From a virus, in the IMG/VR virus record IMGVR_UViG_3300042526_000097, positions 1 through 64,000 of that record: a DNA stretch of 64,000 bases. One strand, given 5' to 3'. This document shows, one piece after another, positions 14,521 through 23,200 of the stretch. The notes under the pieces are model-generated. The model saw nothing but the letters and a program-made list of their open reading frames with translations. It had not been told where the DNA came from and did not search any database. The first letter of the stretch is position 1; each line of letters opens with the position of its first letter. The position numbers and the translations under genes are program-made.

Positions 14521-15498
14521 ATGTCTAAAGTAAACATTGCACGAGAGTATCGTGACAAACATGGCATGGAGATGCCAACAACCAAGCTTGCTCGTATCAT
14601 GTACAATGAGAACAAGCTAATGTTTAAAGACGTTGAAGCTGCAAGAAGTTGTCTTCGAGATATTGAAGGAAAGAATCGTTCAAATGTCAAAGTGACTCAC
14701 AAAGTAGAGCATCCTAGACCAATGAACCCTTACAATCTACCTCCTTCAGAAGAAACAGACTACACTCCTTACAAGATATCAGGAGTTAAAAACCTAGGAG
14801 TTATCTGTGACTTGCATGCTCCATACCACTCAGTAGAAGCTACCTCTATTGCTATCAAGTATCTTAAAGATCAGAAGATAGATGGACTACTACTTAATGG
14901 GGATGCTATAGACTGTCACAAGTTAAGTAACTACGTAAGAGACCCTAAGAAAAGAGACTTCAAGTATGAACTAGATGTCTTTAAGAGTATCTTTGAAATA
15001 CTACAAAAGCAGTTAAAGTGTCCTATATTCTACAAGTTAGGAAACCATGAGGAGAGATATGAAAACTTCTTGTACACTAAGGCTAGTGAACTTGTAGGTG
15101 TAGAAGAGTTTGAATTCTGTAACATCCTTAAAGCTAGGGCAAGAGGTATAGAAATCATAAGTGACAAGAAGATTATACAAGCTAACAACTTGAACATAGT
15201 ACATGGCCATGAGTTCAGAGGAGGGATATCTGCTCCTGTAAACATTGCTAGAGGTCTGTACACTAAAGCTAAAGTCTGTGCCCTACAAGGACATAACCAT
15301 CAAACATCAGAACATACTGAACCTGACATGCTAGGCAATGTAACTACTACTTGGTCTGTAGGTTGCTTATCAGAACTTCATCCAGCTTACATGCCTATCA
15401 ACAAGTGGAACTGGGGAGTAGCTAGTGTTGAGTTAGATACCAATAAGAAAGACTTTATAGTACACAATAAAAGAATCTCTAAAGGTAGAATATTGTGA
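14521..15498 (+). CDS. Calcineurin-like metallophosphoesterase, 325 aa
   Basis: Such enzymes hydrolyse phosphomonoesters or phosphodiesters with two metal ions. The five motifs are in order: D-x-H (CDLHAPYH, ~residue 97), G-D (LLNGDAIDCH), G-N-H-E (KLGNHEER), VHGHEF and G-H-N-H (LQGHNHQ). An N-terminal segment of ~75 residues (MSKVNIAREYRDKHGMEMPT...) looks like a helix-turn-helix-type DNA-binding extension. The substrate is unknown; nucleic-acid or nucleotide-signal phosphoesters are plausible. It is placed inside the structural cluster, has its own promoter and inverted repeat, and overlaps the acetyltransferase gene by GTGA. This suggests a two-gene enzymatic cassette. Confidence 0.88.
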   Translation: MSKVNIAREYRDKHGMEMPTTKLARIMYNENKLMFKDVEAARSCLRDIEGKNRSNVKVTHKVEHPRPMNPYNLPPSEETDYTPYKISGVKNLGVICDLHAPYHSVEATSIAIKYLKDQKIDGLLLNGDAIDCHKLSNYVRDPKKRDFKYELDVFKSIFEILQKQLKCPIFYKLGNHEERYENFLYTKASELVGVEEFEFCNILKARARGIEIISDKKIIQANNLNIVHGHEFRGGISAPVNIARGLYTKAKVCALQGHNHQTSEHTEPDMLGNVTTTWSVGCLSELHPAYMPINKWNWGVASVELDTNKKDFIVHNKRISKGRIL

Positions 15499-15908
15499 TA
15501 CTTAAAAAAGCCACTCCTGCAGATGTTAAGGAACTTAAAGTTCTTGATGACTACTGCTTCCCCGGTTGTGGAAATGAGTTTAAATCTAAAAGAATTTGGT
15601 GGCTTATAAGGGATAACAATTATATAGTTGCTTATTGTGGTGCTATCTTTACTGATAATATCTGCATCTTTAACAGAGCCTGGGTACATAATAACTATAG
15701 GGGTAGAGGCATACAAAAGAAGATGATAGCTGCAAGACTAAAAGAGGCTAGGTCACAGGGTTGCTACAAGGCAATAACATACACTCTACCATCTAATCTA
15801 CATTCTGCAAACAACCTTATGGATAAAGGATTTAGACTATACTACCCACAATACTGCTGGGTTGGATCAGAACAGTTGTACTTCTTTAAAGATTTGTTAC
15901 CTTTGTAA
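15495..15908 (+). CDS. GNAT-family N-acetyltransferase, 137 aa
   Basis: It transfers an acetyl group from acetyl-CoA to an amine. The acetyl-CoA loop VHNNYRGRGIQKKMI (motif A, R/Q-x-x-G-x-G/A type: YRGRGI) lies at ~residues 64-78. It is preceded by the beta strands IVAYCGAIF...CIFNRAWV and followed by the NLHSANNLMDKGFRLYY motif B region, the usual GNAT ending. The GTG start overlaps the phosphoesterase stop, so translation is coupled. The target could be a host protein or RNA polymerase; nothing fixes it. The last codons overlap the next promoter. Confidence 0.85.
   Translation: MILKKATPADVKELKVLDDYCFPGCGNEFKSKRIWWLIRDNNYIVAYCGAIFTDNICIFNRAWVHNNYRGRGIQKKMIAARLKEARSQGCYKAITYTLPSNLHSANNLMDKGFRLYYPQYCWVGSEQLYFFKDLLPL
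15876..15905 (+). promoter_or_regulatory. Bacteroidota-type promoter inside the end of the acetyltransferase gene
   Basis: TTG (15876-15878), 19 nt, TACCTTTG (15898-15905), followed by TA. Start codon at 15920. Confidence 0.75.
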
Positions 15909-15919
15909 AAATATCAGAC

Positions 15920-17002
15920 ATGACAGTTAGAGAAATGCATATAGAGATTAATCAGTCTCTCCAAAAGGTAGCTGCTAACCTTACAAGAAAGTACTTATCT
16001 CCTGAGATAGACTGGGTACTTAATAAGATACAGAATAGATTCATACAAGAGTCTTTACGTCCTGTATCATTGAATGACCCTGCACTAGCAAAGTATAGGT
16101 TTGCAGATCAAATTAGAACAGATGCCTTAAAGAATCTTACTGTTACAGGTAGAACAATAGATGCATGGGAACTGCCTAGTTCTCAAGAAAGAGTAGCTTG
16201 TTTCTTACCTCCAGACTATATGTTCCTAATGTCAGATGTGAGTAACATGTATAACCTCTGTGGAGCTCTACAAGTAACTACACCTTTAACAAAGAGCTTT
16301 ACTACTTTAGAGTTGTCTCAAAGCTCTGCCGGTTCTGGGCCCTATTATGTAACTGGCAACTCTATAACTATAGGTACTACTACTACTATTAACATACCTG
16401 CAGGTTTACCTACATTTAATACATACACAGGGTATAACAAGAAAGAAGATGTTGTCTTTCTTAAAGACTTTATCATCTACAAGTTTAGAGAGTTAGGTAT
16501 TGATGTGTATTGGGAAAGATATGGTAATTTCTATAGACCTAACAAGTTCATAATCCCTAACAGTGTAAGCACTACTTTAGTGTGGGATAGTATAGCCGTA
16601 ACTAGCTCTGCTGTTGAAACTTTCAACATAAACTCTCTCACATTACCAACAGGAGTTCCTGCTGTAACTTACACTACAGATAACAGACTTACAAGCAACT
16701 ATGACATCTCTAGTATATATACACCATACTATGGTCCAAGTATAAAGAGCCCTGTATCTGAGTTGAGTGACCACATATTATATGTCTACCATGATAATAA
16801 CACTATAGTAAATAGTGTCAACATTTCTTATATTAGAAAACCTAAACCTATCTCTTTATCTTTGGGTCTGGATTGTGAAATATCAAGTGCTTTTCACCAA
16901 ACAATATGTGATCTTTCTGTAGAATACATAAAAGGTCAACAAGAAGATGGTACAGGAGTCGAGATAAAGAAACAAGACAATAACACAAGAGTAATTATAT
17001 AA
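15920..17002 (+). CDS. Probable connector/tail ring protein, 360 aa
   Basis: No enzyme motif. The N-terminal ~100 residues are helical (MTVREMHIEINQSLQKVAAN...; SPEIDWVLNKIQNRFIQESL). The middle is beta-rich and Thr/Ser-rich. The C-terminus is helical again, after a conserved-looking YIRKPKPISLSLGLDCEISS and HQTICDLSVEYIKGQQED. crAss-like phages assemble short tails from stacked ring proteins encoded between capsid and fibre genes, and this gene has the right place and architecture. The family identity is from memory of general features, not a database match. Confidence 0.7.
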   Translation: MTVREMHIEINQSLQKVAANLTRKYLSPEIDWVLNKIQNRFIQESLRPVSLNDPALAKYRFADQIRTDALKNLTVTGRTIDAWELPSSQERVACFLPPDYMFLMSDVSNMYNLCGALQVTTPLTKSFTTLELSQSSAGSGPYYVTGNSITIGTTTTINIPAGLPTFNTYTGYNKKEDVVFLKDFIIYKFRELGIDVYWERYGNFYRPNKFIIPNSVSTTLVWDSIAVTSSAVETFNINSLTLPTGVPAVTYTTDNRLTSNYDISSIYTPYYGPSIKSPVSELSDHILYVYHDNNTIVNSVNISYIRKPKPISLSLGLDCEISSAFHQTICDLSVEYIKGQQEDGTGVEIKKQDNNTRVII

Positions 17003-17021
17003 CAACTAAAAAACAAACATC

Positions 17022-18083
17022 ATGTTAAAAAACAGATTTTTCAAATCCACCCAAGGTGTACCTTACGAACTTGCAGTTTGTACTGTTCCACCTACATCTA
17101 CTGGTAATGAAACAACTACTTTTACAAGTATCATTGCTGGAGCCTCTACAGGTAACTTTTTTCTTTTACGTCAAAACCCTACTTCAGGAGTAGTAACTAT
17201 TGCTAGAAATGATGCAACTGGTGCAGCCGTTTTCCGTACAGGAGCTTACAAAAGCTGGCCTCACCAATTAGCTTGGTGTGTAGATGGTGCTACTGACAAG
17301 TTCTATTTGACTTCTCAGTTTGTTCCTGAAAGATGTGACCCTATTGAAGAGTACACAGCAGCACCTGCAGTAGCTCAAAAAAGTACTATGACTTCTAGTG
17401 TTATCCCTGTAGGAGTTAACCAAGAGTTGTTCTTTAAACTTGTAGAAACTACACCTGGTAATATTCCATTACCTTCTTGGGAGTATACAGTGTTAATGAA
17501 TACAACAGTTAATGAAGCAGCTGCTTGGACATATATTACTACACAAATCAACAAAGCTTCTGATGGTGAGTGGTTTGCAGCTGTAGCAGGTTCTAATGGT
17601 ATTACTATTACAGGTTCTACTGCTACAAGCCCTAATCAAGTAGGACGTACTTTTAAGTTGGTAGCTACATTGTCACCTACTAAATCTGACCCTATAGATT
17701 ATGGTGTTACATTCACTACTAACTACACTACAAGCCCTAACGTAGCAGCTTCTTTAGGAGTAGGTACAGTAGCAATGGCAGAAGACATGTTCACTGAAGC
17801 TTTGGTTCGTCAAGGTATTGGACACTTCTATACTCAAAGTGGTACTACTGCTGCTGAGTTTGGTGTGCCAGGTTCTTTAGCTAGTATTGTTGGATCAATA
17901 ACAGGAGACGGATCAGGAGGTATTTATAACATTTATAAAATATCTGGGTATAAATCTGAAACTTCTAAAACTCCAATGGGGGTATTAAGTAACAAGTTTT
18001 ACATCTTTATCTTAGTAGATGCTGATTCTACTGATGTAACAAACTTCAAAAAACAATTTGGGGGTACTTCTTACAACCTTTAA
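17022..18083 (+). CDS. Probable abundant structural protein, 353 aa (tail tube-, ring- or capsid-auxiliary-like)
   Basis: Beta-rich, Thr/Ser/Gly-rich, no catalytic motif. It contains NTTVNEAAAWTYITTQINKA and GITITGSTATSPNQVGRTFK around residues 165-215, a pattern seen in tube/sheath-like virion proteins (strand, helix with AAAW, strand). A strong terminator follows and the gene is A-rich around its start, both compatible with a high-copy virion component. Candidates are an auxiliary capsid protein or a tail barrel component; I cannot choose between them. Confidence 0.7.
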   Translation: MLKNRFFKSTQGVPYELAVCTVPPTSTGNETTTFTSIIAGASTGNFFLLRQNPTSGVVTIARNDATGAAVFRTGAYKSWPHQLAWCVDGATDKFYLTSQFVPERCDPIEEYTAAPAVAQKSTMTSSVIPVGVNQELFFKLVETTPGNIPLPSWEYTVLMNTTVNEAAAWTYITTQINKASDGEWFAAVAGSNGITITGSTATSPNQVGRTFKLVATLSPTKSDPIDYGVTFTTNYTTSPNVAASLGVGTVAMAEDMFTEALVRQGIGHFYTQSGTTAAEFGVPGSLASIVGSITGDGSGGIYNIYKISGYKSETSKTPMGVLSNKFYIFILVDADSTDVTNFKKQFGGTSYNL

Positions 18084-18109
18084 TGTTTAGTCTCTTTAAA
18101 AGACAATAA

Positions 18110-18145
18110 CAGTAGCCCCGGTCAAAAGCTGGGGCTATTGTTTTT
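18110..18145 (+). terminator. Strong intrinsic terminator
   Basis: CAGTAGCCCC (18110-18119), 11-nt loop, GGGGCTATTG (18131-18140), then TTTTT. A 10-bp stem with one G-T pair. The TTG at the base of the 3' arm is also the -33 box of the next promoter. Confidence 0.9.
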
Positions 18146-18166
18146 CTAAACTTTTTCTTACCTTTG
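18138..18166 (+). promoter_or_regulatory. Bacteroidota-type promoter, predicted leaderless mRNA
   Basis: TTG (18138-18140), 18 nt, TACCTTTG (18159-18166). The ATG is at 18171, four bases later, where transcription should begin. The -33 box lies in the terminator stem. Confidence 0.8.
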
Positions 18167-18170
18167 CATT

Positions 18171-18824
18171 ATGACTCCCAATGAAATAACAACAGTACTA
18201 GCATCAGGTATGAATAAGACCTTTGATGTTCCATTCAGAACAATGCTGATGGAAAGAGTAGACATGTGGAGAGCAAGACACATAAAGAGCAGTCTTGATA
18301 AAACTCCTGCAGATAGAAAGTTCTTTAAGAGTACTATCTTTCTAAGTACTACTCAAACTCTTGAAGTCCCTTGTGCCCTACCAGTAACAGTTTGTGATGT
18401 ATGGGTAACAGGAAAGATACCACAACCTCTTAGAGCTAATTCAATGCTGTTTGATTATGTGGGAGCAGTAAATGGAATGAATCCTTTCTTAGAGTCTCAC
18501 CCTGGAACAGTGCAATACAAGAACAGTGGGAAGTACTCTAAAAATGTAGTACCATTTATCTATACCAATGAGAAGTTGTATATCTACAAGAAAGTCCCTA
18601 TGATTAGAGTAGACTTTATAGCTTCTACACCAACAGACCTACAAAACTACCAATGTGTTTCAGATGTAAATAAAGTCTGTAACTTCTGGGACACTGAGTA
18701 TCCTTGCACTCCAGAGATACTTCAATTGATATTCCAATCTATTAGAGAAGTAGATTTTAGACAAGACCCTACATTACTTGAACAATCAATACCTGTTAAC
18801 CCTGTAAATGACTTAAGCAACTAA
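18171..18824 (+). CDS. Probable connector/tail ring protein, 217 aa
   Basis: No enzyme motif. The N-terminus is helical with a basic amphipathic stretch (FRTMLMERVDMWRARHIKSS, ~23-42). Strands follow (FKSTIFLSTTQTLEVPCALP) and a C-terminal helical EILQLIFQSIREVDFRQDPT segment. It shows the alternation expected of head-to-tail adaptor or ring proteins and is the first of a tightly overlapping trio. It overlaps the next gene by one base (TAATG). Confidence 0.65.
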   Translation: MTPNEITTVLASGMNKTFDVPFRTMLMERVDMWRARHIKSSLDKTPADRKFFKSTIFLSTTQTLEVPCALPVTVCDVWVTGKIPQPLRANSMLFDYVGAVNGMNPFLESHPGTVQYKNSGKYSKNVVPFIYTNEKLYIYKKVPMIRVDFIASTPTDLQNYQCVSDVNKVCNFWDTEYPCTPEILQLIFQSIREVDFRQDPTLLEQSIPVNPVNDLSN

Positions 18825-19435
18825 TGAGAAAAGGCTCAGGTACATATCATACAAGAGATATATGGGAGTGGTATTCTTATAAACTTCTAGCAGCTAACCC
18901 TGAGTGGTGTGGTGTAAACAAGGATAAGATTATTAACTACTATATCTATGCAAAGTATGTAGATGAGAAAGGTAAAAGAAAGGTAGATGAGATACTATCT
19001 TACAAGGTCTTTATGGATACCATGAAGGTCTTCTTTGATTTGGCCAAAGACTCAGTTGTGTATGATGGAGGAGCTCTTAAGTTGCTAGGACGTTTAGGCA
19101 GTATAGCTGCTAGAAGAGTAGAAAGAGACCATTCCAAGAAGGTCATTAACTATGAAAGAACTAAGCAACAACCTAAGGTATGGAATGAAGAGAAGCAAAA
19201 AGAAGTACCCTCTAAGATTATCTACTTTACAACTGATGATTGGTGCAGGATAGGATGGCATAAAATAAGAAGGTGGGTACATAACCTTAATGTGTATGAG
19301 TTTAGACCTGCCAAAGATTTGAGGTCAGGTAAAGGGTTTGACCAGATTATGGTTAGGGCCCTTACAGAGACTCCTTCTATAAAGTACAAGTATGAATACT
19401 ACCCACTTAAAAAACGTAAAAAGACAACTACATGA
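18824..19435 (+). CDS. Conserved structural-cluster protein, 203 aa, basic C-terminus
   Basis: Unrecognised. It is Trp/Tyr-rich at the N-terminus (HTRDIWEWYSYKLLAANPEW) and basic throughout, ending KKRKKTTT. The middle carries GGALKLLGRLGSIAARRVER. It is coupled to both neighbours (TAATG and ATGA overlaps), so it very likely acts in the same neck/tail assembly, as an adaptor or assembly chaperone. A basic tail could contact DNA in the neck. No catalytic motif. Confidence 0.65.
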   Translation: MRKGSGTYHTRDIWEWYSYKLLAANPEWCGVNKDKIINYYIYAKYVDEKGKRKVDEILSYKVFMDTMKVFFDLAKDSVVYDGGALKLLGRLGSIAARRVERDHSKKVINYERTKQQPKVWNEEKQKEVPSKIIYFTTDDWCRIGWHKIRRWVHNLNVYEFRPAKDLRSGKGFDQIMVRALTETPSIKYKYEYYPLKKRKKTTT

Positions 19436-20253
19436 ATTTCAGATCCACAACCATAGATGATGTAATTAGTCGTATCATACGTAACACTAGACTACAGGAC
19501 TCTTCCTACATACAAGATATGATGGAATGGATACCTGAGGCTATGGGACAGATGAAGACTAAGAACCCTTTAAGTTATAGCTATGCTGACATAGACATAA
19601 CCTTTCATAAAGGGAAGATGCCTTGTGGACTTATATACATACTTGCAGTAGAGTACCAAGGTAGAAGACTACCGTACTCTAGTACAGCTAAAAACTATTT
19701 AACAGGTCATGCAATTAATGACAAGAATCTGGAAGGGGATTCTAGTACTACTAACCTGTTTACCTCTGTAATCCAGACCAACCCCAACGATACATATTTT
19801 GATCAAAACAACATCATGTGGTCGTCCACATTTACACCCATGAACAACCCAGAGGTTGTTATGAAATGTGATAGACACCCATCCCACTGGTATGCTACGG
19901 AAATGGACTGGATTACAACATCTGTGATTGATGGTACTTTTAGATTGCACTACTATTCTCAACCTACTGATGAGAATGGTATGCCTTTAATACCAGACAA
20001 TGAAAACTACAAAGAAGCTATTTACTGTTATGTAAGAGCTAAAATGATAGGAGCAGGTTATAATGACCTAGCCTATAAGGAGACTGACTTAATGCAACGA
20101 TTCGAAACCTATGCAAGAAGAGCTATCAATGAGATTACTTACCCTACTCCTGACCAAAAAGAACAACAGTTTAAAACCCAAGTCAGACTAATTCCACCGG
20201 CCAACTACTATGAAAATTTCTTCAGAGTAGATGAACATGAAAAACCTTACTAG
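19432..20253 (+). CDS. Probable connector/tail ring protein, 273 aa
   Basis: The N-terminal helices (VISRIIRNTRLQDSSYIQDM; EWIPEAMGQMKTKNPLSYSY) precede a beta core. A C-terminal helical segment (YKEAIYCYVRAKMIGAGYND; LMQRFETYARRAINEITYPT) follows, an arrangement typical of phage head-tail adaptor proteins. The position before the tail fibre agrees. It overlaps the previous gene by ATGA. Its end overlaps the longest reading of the tail fibre by 23 nt, but an ATG just after the stop (20255) would remove the overlap. Confidence 0.68.
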   Translation: MNFRSTTIDDVISRIIRNTRLQDSSYIQDMMEWIPEAMGQMKTKNPLSYSYADIDITFHKGKMPCGLIYILAVEYQGRRLPYSSTAKNYLTGHAINDKNLEGDSSTTNLFTSVIQTNPNDTYFDQNNIMWSSTFTPMNNPEVVMKCDRHPSHWYATEMDWITTSVIDGTFRLHYYSQPTDENGMPLIPDNENYKEAIYCYVRAKMIGAGYNDLAYKETDLMQRFETYARRAINEITYPTPDQKEQQFKTQVRLIPPANYYENFFRVDEHEKPY

Positions 20254-23200
20254 TATGTATAGAGTTTACAGATATACCAAATACCCACAATACTGGCCAT
20301 CAGAAGCAACAGTCTATGTTGACTCTGCACCTGGTACTGTAGAAGAGTATGTAACAGATACTAATGGTACTCCTACCCTAGTGGGTAACTATATTGGAAC
20401 TGTAACCTATTCAACCCTTGCTAGTTTCCCAACTGTAGGAAGGACAAATAGACTCTACATAGATGGCTCTACTAATCTACTCTACAGATGGACTGGAAGT
20501 GCTTATGTATCTGTAGGAGGAACCCCTACTATACCAACTTTAAATCAAGTACTTACTTCAGGTAATTCATCTATTTTAGATGCTAATGTTGGAACTGTAG
20601 GAGTATGGGATAGTGTAGGAGGATATTATGTTCTTATAAGAAGGTACAATGGAGGTATGGAATTTAAAAGTCCTTTAGGAACTTTTTTTACAAGTAGTTT
20701 TAGTGAAATGTCTTTTGGAGACCCCTCTGCTATACTTAGTAATCTTAGTTTAACTGCTCCAAGAACTTATTCTTTTCCTGATGCATCTGGAACTGTTGCA
20801 CTAACTTCAGACATTACTATTACAGGAGTAACTGCATCTGCTCCTCTAGATTCTTCAGGAGGATCTACTCCTAACATAACTACCAAGATGCTTACTAATA
20901 AGCTAATAGGTAGAGGATCGGCAGGAACAGGTGTAATGGAAGAGATAACATTAGGAACAGGACTGTCTTTAACAGGAACTACATTAAATGCAACATCTAG
21001 TAGTGGAGGAATACCTCATGCTACTGCATCAGGGACAGATACTTATACCTCAACAATTGCAGGGGTTACAGCTTATACAGATGGAAATGCTTACCTAATA
21101 CAGTTTACTAACGGCAACACTACAACTTCTACTTTAAACATAAACTCACTAGGAGCTAAAACACTGTATAGAAATAATGATGGTGTTTTAATAGGTGGGG
21201 ATATAACAGCTAATGGGGAAATGTTATGTGTCTATGATTCTACACTACCAGGAACAGGAGGATTTAGACTTATAGGAACTTCTTCTAATGCTTTATTTTC
21301 TTATGTAACCAATGCTGATTCTGTTGCAATAACAAGAGGTATGCCTGTTTACGCATTTAGTGGTACAGGCGATAGAATGACTGTTAAAAGAGCATACAAT
21401 ACAACTGATGCTACATCTGCTCAGACTGTAGGGCTGGTGTTTTCTACATCTATTGCAGCCAATCAAAAAGGACTTATAATGATGCAGGGGTTGCTAGATG
21501 GTTTAAGTATTCTCCCAACATCTACTTTTTCTGATGGAGATCCTATCTACCTTGGAGCAACTGCTGGTACTATAACAAAGGTAAAACCTTATGCTCCAAA
21601 TCACCTTGTATATTTAGGAGTAGTTACAACAGCAAGTCCTGGTGCAGCAGGTAGAATGTATGTAAGAATTCAAAATGGGTATGAGTTAGATGAACTACAT
21701 AATGTACAAGCTCAAACTCCTACTGTTAATGATATTTTATACTACTTTGGTGGTAGTCCAGGACAATGGAAGGCAGCATCAATAGCTACAATATTAGGAT
21801 ACGCTCCTATACAACTATCTTCTCTAAGTGGAACAACTCCAGTAAGTTACAATAGTACAACAGGAGCAATCTCTATGGTTGCTGCTAGTGCTTCCAATGA
21901 TGGGTACTTAAAGTCTACAGACTGGACTACGTTTAACGGAAAGCAAAATGCTTTAAGTGGAACTGGGTTTGTTAAGATATCAGGAACTGCAATAAGTTAT
22001 GATAGCTCAACTTATTTAACAACCATATCAGGTATTACAGCAGGAGGTGAATTAAGTGGAACTTATGCAAATCCATCTTTAGTAAATTCAGCAGTAATAG
22101 GCAAAGTTTTAACTGGTGTTAATATAACAGGCGGAACGGTAGTTGCTACGGATTCAATATTAACTGCTTTTGGTAAAGTACAAAACCAAATCAATGGCTT
22201 AATAGGTGGATCAATTTATAAAGGAACTTGGAATGCTAGTACTAATACTCCTACTTTAACAAGTAGTGTTGGAACTTCAGGATATTATTATATTGTAAAT
22301 GTTGCAGGTTCTACTAACTTAAATGGAATTACTGATTGGAACATTGGAGATTGGGCAATATTTAATGGTGGTGTATGGCAAAAAGTAGACAATACTGATG
22401 CAGTAGTTTCTGTAAATGGTCTTACAGGTGCTGTAAGTTTAACAACTTCAAACATTACTGAAGGTACTAATTTATATTTTACTAATGTTAGAACAATAGC
22501 TTCTACTTTAACAGGTTATACAAGTGGTGCAGGAACAATAAGTGCAACTGATACTATTTTAAGTGCAATACAAAAACTTAACGGAAATATAGGAGCATTA
22601 ACAACAGGTGTTTCTAGTGTATTTGGAAGGACTGGTGCAGTAGTTTCAGTTAGCGGAGATTATACAACTTCACAAGTAACAGAAGTTACTAACTTATATT
22701 ACACAGATGCAAGAGCAAGAGCTGCATTAAGTTTTGGAGCAGGAAGCGGTGCGTATAATTCTGCAACAGGACTTATTACTATACCAACTAACAACAATCA
22801 AATTACTAATGGTTCTAACTTTATTACTTTAGCTTCTTTAAGTGGAAGCACAGGAATTAGTTATAGCAACACAACAGGTGTTATAAGTTCTACCATTACT
22901 CAATATACGGATGCTTTAGCAAGATTAGCTTTATCATTCGTAGCAGGTAGTGGTGCTTATAACTCAACAACAGGGGTTATAACAATCCCTACAAATAACA
23001 ATCAAATCACTAATGGTGCAGGATATACAACTAATGTAGGAACAGTTACAAGTGTTACGGGTACAGCACCAGTAAGTGTTGCTACGGGTACTAGTACACC
23101 TGTTATTAGCCTAGCTTCAGGTTATGGAGATACTCAGAATCCTTATGCCTCAAAGACTGCCAATTATATTCTTGCAGCCCCCAGTGGAACGGCAGGTGTC

